Shown here piece by piece: positions 1 to 6,991 of a stretch of DNA of 7,041 nt. Made by a program: the position numbers and the translations under genes. This DNA is from Rikenellaceae bacterium (GTDB lineage: Bacteria; Bacteroidota; Bacteroidia; Bacteroidales; UBA932): contig CAAGFN010000007.1 in the NCBI GenBank assembly GCA_900769145.1, forward strand, positions 1 to 7,041. Direction: 5' to 3'. Under the pieces are notes generated by a model. It ran no database searches and was not told the origin of the DNA. It saw nothing but the letters and a program-made list of their open reading frames with translations. Each line of letters begins with the position of its first letter. Position 1 is the stretch's first letter.

Positions 1-1197
1 ACCTACAGGGCACTTCATCCGCTGTTCAACCTCATTGGAAGGGAGCGCAGCCGGGGCTTCTCCGAGTCGCTTCTTAGGCATTGGTCACAGAGTGCGCACC
101 ATATTCTCCCGATATGGTCCCACATGGGCAATGAGAACTGGTGCATGACAGGCTACCACGGAGTGTCCGTCATAGGGGACGCATTGGCCAAGGACATTGA
201 CATTGACCCGGAAACGGCAATGCAGGCAGTCCTAGGCAGTTCGAACTGCGACTATTACGAAGGTACGGGAGTCTATAAGGAGAAGGGCTACGTGCCTTAT
301 GAGACCAACGGTTCCGGCTCCTCCATTACAATGGAATATGCCTACGACGACTGGGTGATTTACAATATGGCCCGCCGCACCGGCAACGACAGCATTGCCT
401 CAATGTACCGCCAGAGGGCATTGAACTACCGCAATGTCTTCGACCCGTCCTGCGGATTCGCACGTGCGAGAATGGCGGACGGAAGCTGGAAGGAAGACTT
501 CAACCTCTATTCCACCCACGGGCAGGGTTTCATTGAGGGCAACTCCTGGAACTACTCGATGTATGTTCCCCACGACCCGGCCGGCCTCATCGGGCTGATG
601 GGCGGGGACAAGGAATTCATCTCCAGGCTGGACCGCCTCTTCACTGAGCATCTTGACGATAAGTATTTCGCTGAAACTGAAGATGTTACACGTGAGGGAA
701 TCCTCGGTATGTACGTCCATGGCAATGAGCCGAGCCACCACGTCCCGTATCTCTATATGTGGACCTCGACCCCTTGGAAGACCCAGCATTGGGTCAGGGA
801 GATAATGGACAGGATGTACCGCCCGGAAATCAACGGCCTCTGCGGCAATGATGACTGCGGCCAGATGTCGGCCTGGTACATTTTCTCGGCAATGGGATTC
901 TATCCTGTCTGCCCGGGTTCGGACCAGTTCGTCATAGGCGCTCCTTACTTCCCTTATATGAAGATTAATCTTGAGAACGGGAAGGCCATTGAGATAAAGG
1001 CTGAGGGCGTTTCATCCGACAGGAGATATATCCACGGCATAAAACTCAACGGAAAGGAGCACGGAAGGGCTTACTTCACCTACGACGACCTCAAGGATGG
1101 GGCTGTGATTGAGTTCACCATGAAATCAACCCCGGACAAGAGGCGCCGGTACAAGGATGATGAGCGTCCGTATTCGCTTTCTTCGGAAATTAGGTAA
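1..1197 (+). CDS. GH92 alpha-mannosidase, C-terminal part (5' end outside window)
   Basis: This is an exo-acting alpha-mannosidase of glycoside hydrolase family 92, which is calcium-dependent and inverting and acts on N-glycans or mannan. The frame is open from base 1 (TYRALHPLFNL...), well before the first ATG at 124. By alignment with the next gene, the window starts at the equivalent of its residue 367, so the N-terminal beta-sandwich, any signal peptide and about 365 residues are missing. Visible family motifs are WSHMGNENWCMTGYHGVSV (from 115), IEGNSWNYSMYVPHD with the probable catalytic acid Glu at 535-537, HGNEPSHH (718-741), and GNDDCGQMSAWYIF (844-885) with the probable general-base Asp at 850-855. 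The C-terminus is intact and ends in a basic tail before TAA. The stop lies 13 bp before the next GH92 gene on the same strand, so an operon is likely. Linkage specificity (alpha-1,2, 1,3 or 1,4) cannot be read from the fragment. Assignment of the catalytic residues rests on my memory of characterised GH92 enzymes. Confidence 0.95.
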   Translation, partial: TYRALHPLFNLIGRERSRGFSESLLRHWSQSAHHILPIWSHMGNENWCMTGYHGVSVIGDALAKDIDIDPETAMQAVLGSSNCDYYEGTGVYKEKGYVPYETNGSGSSITMEYAYDDWVIYNMARRTGNDSIASMYRQRALNYRNVFDPSCGFARARMADGSWKEDFNLYSTHGQGFIEGNSWNYSMYVPHDPAGLIGLMGGDKEFISRLDRLFTEHLDDKYFAETEDVTREGILGMYVHGNEPSHHVPYLYMWTSTPWKTQHWVREIMDRMYRPEINGLCGNDDCGQMSAWYIFSAMGFYPVCPGSDQFVIGAPYFPYMKINLENGKAIEIKAEGVSSDRRYIHGIKLNGKEHGRAYFTYDDLKDGAVIEFTMKSTPDKRRRYKDDERPYSLSSEIR

Positions 1198-1210
1198 TAC
1201 TTGAACTATT

Positions 1211-4200
1211 ATGAATATCTTTACAAAGGCGGCGATGTTGGTGACAGCGTTCGCCGCCCTTGTCCAGTCAGCAAGTGCTGAGGACAAGGACCTGAAAATC
1301 AATTATGTAAATCCTCTCGTGGGAACTGCAGGCTACGGCAATGTCTATCCCGGAGCCCAGATTCCGTTCGGAGGCATCCAGATAAGCCCTGACACCGACA
1401 GGGACTTCTACGATGCGGCCGCGGGCTACAAATACGACCACGGAACCCTGCTCGGATTTTCATTGACCCATCTGAGCGGCACCGGTATTCCTGACCTCGG
1501 GGACTTCCTCTTCATGCCGGGTACGGGTGAAATCCATCTTGACCCCGGCACGCACGAGAATCCGGACAATGGATACCGTTCCAGATACAGTCATGATGAG
1601 GAATGGTGTTCTCCGAACTACTATGCCGTAAATCTTCAGGATTATGGAGTGAAGGCGGAGATGACATCATCCCTGCACAGCGGCATTCTCCGTTTCACCT
1701 ATCCGGAGGCGGAGGACTCCTTCATTCTCATTGACCTGGACCATACACTCTGGTGGGATTGCGCCTGGGCCAATATCCGTGTTGAGGATGAGCATACATT
1801 GACCGGATACAAGCTTGTCAAGGGCTGGGGACCGGAGCGCCACATCTATTTCAGGGCCGAGTTCTCCAAGCCGATTGAGGATTTCGGGATAATGCAGGAC
1901 GGCGCTCTGGTACATTACAATACCAAGCGTTTCCGCAGCAGCCGGGAGGCCTGGGGCAAGAATCTCAAGTTCTGGCTCAAGTTCCCGACCTCTGAAAATG
2001 AGCAGGTTACGGTGAAGGTGGCCGTTTCTTCCGTTGATGCCGAGGGGGCCAGGGGCAATATCCGGGAAATCGCCGGCCTTGACTTCGACCAGGTCCGCCG
2101 TGCCGGGGAAAGGAAATGGGAGAAGGAACTCTCGCGTTTCAATGTCGAGGGCACCCGTGAGCAGAAAGAGACCTTCTACACCTCTGCATACAGATGCTTC
2201 CTCTGCCCGTTCGTGTTCCAGGATGCCGACGGAAGGTTCCGCAGGCTGGACAAGAGCATTGGCAGGGCCGAGGGCTTCACGAACTATACAACTTTCTCAT
2301 TGTGGGATACTTACAGGGCCTTCCACCCGCTGCTTAACCTTGTCCGTCCGGATGTCAGCGCCGACCTCGCCTCTTCAATGCTGGAGCATTATGACCGGAG
2401 CGTCGAGAAAATGCTGCCGATATGGTCGTTCTATGGCAATGAGACCTGGTGCATGATAGGCTACCACGCAGTTTCCGTGCTGTCCGACATGATAGTCAAG
2501 CAGATACCGGGCATTGACTATGAGCGGGCCTTCGAGGCTATGAAGACCACGGCCACGAACAGGCATTATGACTGCCTGCCTGAGTACTGCGAACTTGGCT
2601 ATGTGCCTTTCGACAAGGAGGCCGAGTCTGTTTCCAAGACATTGGAGTATGCTTACGATGACTATTGCATTGCCCAGGCAGCGAAGGCCCTGGGTCACGA
2701 GGAGGATTATAACTATTTCATACAGAGGTCATTGTCTTATCGCAACCTGCTTGACCCCGAGACCGGATTCATGAGAGGCAGGGACAGCGAAGGCAATTGG
2801 CGCACTCCGTTCTCCCCGATTGCCTACCAGGGTCCCGGCTCTGTCAACGGTTGGGGCGACATTACGGAGGGTTTCACTCTCCAGTACACCTGGTATGTGC
2901 CTCACAACGTGGCCGACCACATTGACCTTGTGGGCCGCAAACTTTACGAGGCCCGCCTGGATTCATTGTTCTCAGTGGAACTTCCGGAGGATATTCCCGG
3001 CGCACACGATATCTGGGGCCGCATCGGAGGCTATTGGCACGGCAATGAGCCTTGCCACGGGGTGACCTATCTCTACAACTACATCGGCCAGCCTTGGAAA
3101 TGCCAGAAATGGGTCCGCTATGTTGCCGACAATTTCTACGGCAACCAGCCGGGTTCCCTGAGCGGCAATGATGACTGCGGCCAGATGTCCGCCTGGTACA
3201 TTTTCAATGCCCTCGGATTCTATCCTACAGCCCCTTCCAGCAATGTTTACAACCTTGGTTCGCCTACAGTTCCGGCCGCGGAGATGAGGCTTTTCAACGG
3301 CAGGAGCATCAAGATGACGACGGAGAACTGGTCCAAGGCCAATGTCTATGTGAAGAAGGTCTATCTCAATGGTAAATTGCTCGACCGCTCCTGGATAAGC
3401 TATGCCGATATCAGGGACGGGGCCGAGTTGCATTTCGTGATGAGTTCCAAGCCTGAGAAACGCCGTGCAGTATCCTCTGCTGCCATTCCTCCGTCACTTC
3501 CGCTTGGAATCGACTATGCCGGCGGCGGGGTCAAGGATGAATGGAAGGACTTTGTTTATCCGGAAGTAAAGTTCTCCTCGCTCAATCCGGAGACCCGCGG
3601 AGCACAGCTGTATTCACAGTTGGTCCCTGACCCTGAGTCATTTATAAAGGAACACTGCCGCAAGGTGGCTGAGGTCCTGTTCTATTCCGCATCCGATCCG
3701 ATGAACCGCGTCGGCCGGATCAACTACATTCTCAAGGACTATGACGGAGTGTCAGCCAAGGCCGGCAATCCTGAGGAGACTACGGTGTATTTCAGCACCC
3801 GCCACGTGGAGAAATCCGCATCCAAGTCAATGTTCAAGCTGGACTATGAGACCCGTGGCGTGCTCTTCCACGAGCTTGTCCACGCCTACCAGTTCGAGCC
3901 AAAGGGTATCGGGACATATTCCACCAACAAGGAGTTCTGGGCCTGCATTGAGGGGCTTGCGGATGCCGTGAGGGCGCAGGCGGGGTACTTTGACATTGCC
4001 GAGAGGCGCAGGCCGGGAGGAAACTGGCTGGACGGCTACCAGACCACTGGATTCTTCATCCAATGGCTCACGACCAAGGATCCTGATGCTATTCGCAAGT
4101 TCCACCAGTCCGTGAGGGATCTGGAAGTATGGAGTTTCGACGGTGCGATGAAGTATATCTTCGGCAAGAATGCCTCAATCCAGGGACTCTGGGACGAGTA

Positions 4201-4222
4201 TCAGGCCTTCCTCAAGGCGTGA
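1211..4222 (+). CDS. Secreted GH92 alpha-mannosidase fused to a C-terminal BSP-family zinc-peptidase-like domain
   Basis: The protein has 1003 residues. A type I signal peptide is seen at 1-23 (basic start, hydrophobic core, ASA before E24). The C-residue of a lipobox is absent, so it is probably periplasmic or exported. Residues about 30-265 form the GH92 N-terminal sandwich (NPLVGT, PGAQIPFGGIQISPDT) and about 285-760 the catalytic alpha/alpha barrel. Key motifs are LPIWSFYGNETWCMIGYHAV, TEGF with the probable acid E553, HGNEPCHG around E613, and GNDDCGQ with D654/D655 as probable base. Residues about 774-1003 match the plant and bacterial BSP peptidase family (PF04450): HELVHAYQ (H887, E888, H891), then EGLADAVRAQAGY (E914, D918) and GGNWLDGYQTTGFF. 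The HExxH plus downstream E-x3-D layout resembles gluzincin metallopeptidases; E914 as third zinc ligand is inference. GH92 proteins are usually about 750 residues, so the extra 230 are a true added domain. There is no stop or frame break between the two parts. No Shine-Dalgarno precedes the ATG, which is normal in Bacteroidetes. The likely role is demannosylation coupled to cleavage of mannosylated glycoproteins. Confidence 0.93.
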   Translation: MNIFTKAAMLVTAFAALVQSASAEDKDLKINYVNPLVGTAGYGNVYPGAQIPFGGIQISPDTDRDFYDAAAGYKYDHGTLLGFSLTHLSGTGIPDLGDFLFMPGTGEIHLDPGTHENPDNGYRSRYSHDEEWCSPNYYAVNLQDYGVKAEMTSSLHSGILRFTYPEAEDSFILIDLDHTLWWDCAWANIRVEDEHTLTGYKLVKGWGPERHIYFRAEFSKPIEDFGIMQDGALVHYNTKRFRSSREAWGKNLKFWLKFPTSENEQVTVKVAVSSVDAEGARGNIREIAGLDFDQVRRAGERKWEKELSRFNVEGTREQKETFYTSAYRCFLCPFVFQDADGRFRRLDKSIGRAEGFTNYTTFSLWDTYRAFHPLLNLVRPDVSADLASSMLEHYDRSVEKMLPIWSFYGNETWCMIGYHAVSVLSDMIVKQIPGIDYERAFEAMKTTATNRHYDCLPEYCELGYVPFDKEAESVSKTLEYAYDDYCIAQAAKALGHEEDYNYFIQRSLSYRNLLDPETGFMRGRDSEGNWRTPFSPIAYQGPGSVNGWGDITEGFTLQYTWYVPHNVADHIDLVGRKLYEARLDSLFSVELPEDIPGAHDIWGRIGGYWHGNEPCHGVTYLYNYIGQPWKCQKWVRYVADNFYGNQPGSLSGNDDCGQMSAWYIFNALGFYPTAPSSNVYNLGSPTVPAAEMRLFNGRSIKMTTENWSKANVYVKKVYLNGKLLDRSWISYADIRDGAELHFVMSSKPEKRRAVSSAAIPPSLPLGIDYAGGGVKDEWKDFVYPEVKFSSLNPETRGAQLYSQLVPDPESFIKEHCRKVAEVLFYSASDPMNRVGRINYILKDYDGVSAKAGNPEETTVYFSTRHVEKSASKSMFKLDYETRGVLFHELVHAYQFEPKGIGTYSTNKEFWACIEGLADAVRAQAGYFDIAERRRPGGNWLDGYQTTGFFIQWLTTKDPDAIRKFHQSVRDLEVWSFDGAMKYIFGKNASIQGLWDEYQAFLKA

Positions 4223-4913
4223 AAGGATAGGAGACATATTTCATTGTATTGCTGACATTATTGTATTTGGTGCGGTGTCTCTGGGCGGCAGTCTGGGGAT
4301 TCCGCACCAATGGGTTAGGCAGGACGCAGGCGATGCAAATTGCCTGATCGCGAGTCAATTTGGAAGCATGGCAGTGGAAGTATTTCTCAGCCGCCGCTTC
4401 TACTCCGTACAGCCCCTTACCGGTCTCGGCGACATTGAGGTAAACCTCCATAATGCGTTTCTTGCCCCAGATTATTTCAATGAGGAAGGTGTAATAGGCC
4501 TCCACGCCCTTCCTGAGCCAGGTTTTTGAGCCGAATGTGAAGCAATTCTTGGCTGTCTGCTGTGAGATGGTGCTGCATCCCCGGATTTTCGTACCCTTTT
4601 TCTCGTGGGACTTCTTCATTTCCCTGATAGCCTCGAAATCGAAGCCCCAATGATCCATAAATCTGCCGTCCTCCGATGCGATTACGGCCGTCACCATCGT
4701 TTGGGAAATATCGTCAATATCGACCCAGATTTGATGATTCCTGAAATCCTTCTGGTCCCGATACTCAATGCTTCTCTTCAGCATAAGCGGAGTCCATCTG
4801 ACCGGTACGAACTTGTACAGCGTCACCCAGGCAATGGAGAGCAGGATGAGGCCGGCCGGCACGTACAGGAATAGGATTTTCGATATCCTTTTTATTCTGG
4901 TTTTGAGTTTCAT
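4212..4913 (-). CDS. mtgA: Monofunctional biosynthetic peptidoglycan glycosyltransferase (GT51)
   Basis: The enzyme polymerises lipid II into glycan strands at the periplasmic face of the inner membrane, without a transpeptidase domain. The 233 residues match the usual MtgA length. A basic N-terminus (KLKTRIKRISK) precedes one membrane anchor at about 13-36. The GT51 motifs appear in order: EDGRFMDHWGFD with catalytic E81, RGCSTISQQTAKN (111-123), WLRKGVEAYYTFLIE with the second conserved E138, KKRIMEVYLN (151-160), and ETGKGLYGVEAAAEKYF (163-179). All key residues are present. The ATG is the first in frame and lies just below a good -7 box, which supports this start. The gene is convergent with the GH92-BSP gene, and the two 3' ends overlap by 11 bp (4212-4222). 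It is divergent from the regulator gene at 5188. It looks like a housekeeping gene with no functional tie to the mannosidases. Confidence 0.95.
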   Translation of the reverse strand: MKLKTRIKRISKILFLYVPAGLILLSIAWVTLYKFVPVRWTPLMLKRSIEYRDQKDFRNHQIWVDIDDISQTMVTAVIASEDGRFMDHWGFDFEAIREMKKSHEKKGTKIRGCSTISQQTAKNCFTFGSKTWLRKGVEAYYTFLIEIIWGKKRIMEVYLNVAETGKGLYGVEAAAEKYFHCHASKLTRDQAICIACVLPNPLVRNPQTAAQRHRTKYNNVSNTMKYVSYPFTP

Positions 4914-4930
4914 GCGTTGGAAAGATGTTC

Positions 4931-4938
4931 CAAAGTTA
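4931..4938 (-). promoter_or_regulatory. -7 box of the probable mtgA promoter
   Basis: On the minus strand this reads TAACTTTG, a full match to the Bacteroidetes sigma-ABfr -7 consensus TAnnTTTG, ending 17 bp before the mtgA ATG. That would give a leader of only about 10-12 nt. A -33 TTTG is not clear at the expected distance; only a weak GGTTATT lies in the zone. The assignment rests on consensus matching. Confidence 0.55.
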
Positions 4939-4957
4939 GTGAAAATCGGGTAATAAC

Positions 4958-4978
4958 CTGCATAAAATCGTGATGCAG
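4958..4978. repeat. Small inverted repeat in the divergent promoter region
   Basis: CTGCAT (4958-4963) pairs perfectly with ATGCAG (4973-4978) across a 9-nt spacer. It lies upstream of the mtgA -7 box in about the -33 to -50 zone, where it could be an operator. A 6-bp repeat can also arise by chance, so no role is claimed. Confidence 0.3.
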
Positions 4979-5073
4979 TTCTGCGGCTGGGAACTCGCCC
5001 GGATGGAGGAGGTCTAGCCCCCTGTTAAGATTATTTAAAATCACTACTTTATAACTAATTAGTATTCAATTTA

Positions 5074-5100
5074 TTGCAATCTGTCTTGTTTAGATTGCAA
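5074..5100. repeat. Inverted repeat TTGCAATCT / AGATTGCAA
   Basis: A perfect 9-bp inverted repeat (5074-5082 with 5092-5100) has a 9-nt spacer. Its right arm is part of the TAGATTGCAA box that recurs in module B. It lies 27-53 bp upstream of the -7 box, a typical place for an activator or repressor site. It could also form a hairpin in RNA reading in from upstream, but no T-run follows it. Confidence 0.5.
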
Positions 5101-5133
5101 AAGTTACAACTTCGTCAAAAATGGCGTAACTTT
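5100..5133. repeat. Inverted repeat AAAGTTAC / GTAACTTT spanning the core promoter
   Basis: The arms at 5100-5107 and 5126-5133 are perfect 8-bp complements with an 18-nt spacer. The right arm contains most of the -7 box and the left arm occupies about the -33 position. A protein bound to both arms would cover the promoter, or the symmetry may be a by-product of promoter elements. In module B the corresponding arms are not complementary, which weakens an operator reading. Confidence 0.4.
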
Positions 5134-5134
5134 G
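5127..5134 (+). promoter_or_regulatory. -7 box of the probable promoter of the TPR-HTH regulator
   Basis: TAACTTTG is a full match to the Bacteroidetes TAnnTTTG -7 consensus, 53 bp before the ATG at 5188, so a leader of roughly 45-50 nt is expected. No clear TTTG -33 box stands at 19-21 bp upstream. The TTGC at 5095-5098 is too far away. A weak -33 suggests dependence on an activator (inference). Confidence 0.6.
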
Positions 5135-5161
5135 TAAGTTTACAAAAGACGTTTACGTAAA
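5132..5161. repeat. Two short palindromes in the leader of the regulator gene
   Basis: TTGTAA-GT-TTACAA (5132-5145) is a 6-bp inverted repeat that begins inside the -7 box, and TTTACGTAAA (5152-5161) is a perfect 10-bp palindrome. Both lie at or just after the expected transcription start, where a repressor could act. The second has a related but imperfect counterpart, GTTATGTAAAA, at 7013-7023, also downstream of the matching -7 box. Confidence 0.4.
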
Positions 5162-5187
5162 AGTGTTATTCCTCCAGATTACGAACG

Positions 5188-6846
5188 ATGTTGAAAATGA
5201 GAACACGTCATAAACTATTCGCAATAGCTACGGCCTTGTCATTGATGACCGCCATCGCAGGGGGTTGCACCAACGGAGAAAGCATCCGCCATCTTGACCT
5301 CGCCGAGTCCTGTATGAACTCCGACCCGGAGCTGGCATTGCGCACGATTGACAGCATTGACACGCGATTTCTCCTTTCAAGAAGCCGCAAGGCCAGATAC
5401 GCCCTCCTCAAGACCATGGCCCTCGACAAGAACTTCATCGACACTACAGATGTCAATGTCATTCTGCCTGCGGCGGAGTATTATGCCAGGAAAGGAACTG
5501 CAACGGAGAAGATGAGAGCGTATTACTATTTGGGTATCGTTTATTCAAATGCCGGTGACGATTCAATGGCCCAATCTTGTTTCATTCTGGCGGATGATGA
5601 GATTCCTGAAACCTCGGACTATTATACAGCCGGGCTAATCAAGGCAATACTCGCCGATATTTTTTCCAGAGAATATAATTCCTCACAGGAGCAAAAGTAT
5701 ATAGAAGATGCCTTGTATTATTCGAAGCAGGCAAATGATACGATAGGTGAATGGTATTATTCAGGAAGATTGGCAGGTTGTTATTACAACAACAATCAGA
5801 AGGCTGAATCAGACTCCTTGTATGAGGCCTTTTTGGCGAAGCCAATACTTGACACAAGCATTTATGTCAATGAACTGCTTTTGTATGCGAAATCTTTGAT
5901 TTACAGACAAAGTCCGGATTATCAAAAGAGTATTTCATTGTTCACGAAGGCATTGACCTTTCCGGTAGAGAGGCTGGACTCTTCCTATTTCGGAGTTTTT
6001 GCATTGGCTTCGGAGATGGAGGGCCGGAGCAAGGAGGCTGATAGTCTGTGTGCACTTGCTGATAATTCCGAGACAGCGGATGTGTACAAGTACAGGATAG
6101 CCAAGCACAGGGGAGACACTCAAACAGCCCTTCAATGTCTTGAACGGGCAATTAATTATCAGGATTCCGTGGTTTTCCTGACATTGAACCAGTCCACGTT
6201 GTTCTCCCAGAGGGACTATTATTCAGATAAGGCCTCCTTTATGAAGACAAATCTTTCCAATGAGCGAATGCAGAAATACATGGCCATTGGTTTGGTAATT
6301 ATTCTTTTGCTTATTCTTACATTATTCTATTTGTGGTGGAAATATTATGAAACCCGTAACGAGGCATATATTGCCCAATTAAAAAACCAATTGCAAGAAA
6401 CCGTTTCCAGCCAGACGACATCCAACAGTCTCAAAAAGGAATATTTTCAGTTGTTCAGGAAACAGTTTGAGATGATAGACTCGCTGTGTTCTCTCTATTA
6501 TTCCGACTATGTGATGAACAAAAAAGAGACAATATTCAAAGAAGTGGAGAATACCGTGAAACTGCTTAGTTATTCACCCGTATCGCAGAAGAAACTTCAT
6601 TCCTTTATAGATAAAAGGCTGGACAATCTGATGACCAGAATCAGAACGGCTCTGCCGGGGCATTCAGAGAAGGACTACGCCTTCATTGCGTATCTTGTTA
6701 TTGGTCTGGATGCAAAGACCATATCGCTTCTTCTTTCAATCAGCTCGGGTACGGTCTACACGAAAAAGAACCGTATAAAGAAAGAGATAATGGGACTCCC
6801 GTCAGAGGAGGACCGGAACTATTTTCTGGTATGTCTTGAGAGGTAA
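5188..6846 (+). CDS. Membrane-anchored TPR-like / transmembrane / LuxR-like HTH regulator
   Basis: This 552-residue protein is probably a one-component membrane transcription regulator of a type common in Bacteroidetes. Residues 1-27 are a signal sequence ending in IAGGC, a weak lipobox with C27. Residues about 30-345 are helical, TPR-like repeats rich in paired Tyr/Ala and acidic residues (AYYYLGIVYSNAGDDSMAQS at 111-130). A strong transmembrane helix spans about 364-384 (MAIGLVIILLLILTLFYLWW). A possible coiled coil follows at about 385-430. The C-terminal HTH lies at about 493-535: SEKDYAFIAYLVIGL, then AKTISLLLSISSGTVYTKKN, then RIKKEI, like the LuxR/GerE recognition unit. This order places the repeats in the periplasm as sensor and the HTH in the cytoplasm (inference). 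The ATG at 5188 was chosen because it is the first in frame; M4 at 5197 is possible. The first 330 bp are about 52-60% GC, the rest nearer 35-40%. Target genes and ligand are unknown. It may resemble Pfam DUF6377 proteins, recalled without a search. Confidence 0.85.
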   Translation: MLKMRTRHKLFAIATALSLMTAIAGGCTNGESIRHLDLAESCMNSDPELALRTIDSIDTRFLLSRSRKARYALLKTMALDKNFIDTTDVNVILPAAEYYARKGTATEKMRAYYYLGIVYSNAGDDSMAQSCFILADDEIPETSDYYTAGLIKAILADIFSREYNSSQEQKYIEDALYYSKQANDTIGEWYYSGRLAGCYYNNNQKAESDSLYEAFLAKPILDTSIYVNELLLYAKSLIYRQSPDYQKSISLFTKALTFPVERLDSSYFGVFALASEMEGRSKEADSLCALADNSETADVYKYRIAKHRGDTQTALQCLERAINYQDSVVFLTLNQSTLFSQRDYYSDKASFMKTNLSNERMQKYMAIGLVIILLLILTLFYLWWKYYETRNEAYIAQLKNQLQETVSSQTTSNSLKKEYFQLFRKQFEMIDSLCSLYYSDYVMNKKETIFKEVENTVKLLSYSPVSQKKLHSFIDKRLDNLMTRIRTALPGHSEKDYAFIAYLVIGLDAKTISLLLSISSGTVYTKKNRIKKEIMGLPSEEDRNYFLVCLER

Positions 6847-6944
6847 ATTAAAGACAAATTTCAGTTCCGGGGGCCGTTGGAAGAAGCTGTTAAGATTGCA
6901 AAATTTTTCGGCTCTGTAATTGATTGTAATTCAATATTTTATAA

Positions 6945-6990
6945 CTCGACTTGTTAAGATTGCAAAAGTAACAAGTCGGGTTTATTTGTT
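6945..6990 (+). terminator. Hairpin with U-rich tail, possible terminator of the regulator gene
   Basis: CTCGACTTGTTA (6945-6956) pairs with TAACAAGTCGGG (6969-6980): 12 bp including one G-U, with a 12-nt loop AGATTGCAAAAG. It is followed by TTTATTTGTT. It begins 98 bp after the regulator stop codon. The stem is moderately strong and the tail is interrupted, so termination would be partial. The loop is exactly the shared box of modules A and B, and a promoter -7 box follows at once, so the hairpin may be a DNA operator instead. Confidence 0.5.
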
Positions 6991-6991
6991 G

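Larger units (their letters stand above)
5023..5145 (+). promoter_or_regulatory. Upstream regulatory module A of the TPR-HTH regulator gene
   Basis: This AT-rich non-coding stretch carries two copies of TGTTWAGATT, at 5023 and 5087 (64 bp apart), an ATTCAAT box at 5064-5070, and a -7 box at 5127-5134. The second copy continues as TGTTTAGATTGCAAAAG. The same elements in the same order, with spacing equal to within 1 bp, occur again at 6889-7003 after the regulator gene. That conservation across two sites 1.86 kb apart shows that the block is more than random AT-rich DNA. It may be a duplicated promoter or a pair of operators for one regulator. The rest of the divergent spacer (4979-5022) is GC-richer and I see nothing clear in it. 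Confidence 0.6.

Noticed and set aside
124..126. The ATG at 124 as the start of the first gene
   Set aside because: The frame is open back to base 1 and the upstream residues (TYRALHPLFNL) match GH92 sequence in the second gene, so this is an internal methionine.
844..885. A 42-bp stretch 41/42 identical to 3164-3205, considered as a mobile repeat or recent gene conversion
   Set aside because: It encodes the invariant GNDDCGQMSAWYIF motif of GH92, and similarity falls off at both ends as expected for a conserved motif in paralogues with the same codon use.
2972..3433. A 153-codon open frame on the minus strand inside the GH92-BSP gene, and similar antisense frames at 400-789 and 2375-2698
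   Set aside because: They lie fully opposite a well-supported GH92 gene, have no recognisable motifs, and are expected from its GC-rich codon use.
4170..4529. A plus-strand open frame of 119 codons across the convergent junction
   Set aside because: It runs antisense to the mtgA coding region, where GT51 motifs are intact on the other strand. Its translation resembles no family.
6862..6889. A possible hairpin CAGTTCC...GGAA...CTG just after the regulator gene
   Set aside because: The paired arms are 3 and 4 bp with an uneven internal loop and no T-run directly after, so it is too weak to call.
5023..6967. Four copies of TGTTWAGATT considered as CRISPR repeats
   Set aside because: There are only two pairs, 1.8 kb apart, the copies are not identical, and the intervals between them are related to each other, unlike spacers. 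A promoter module explains them better.
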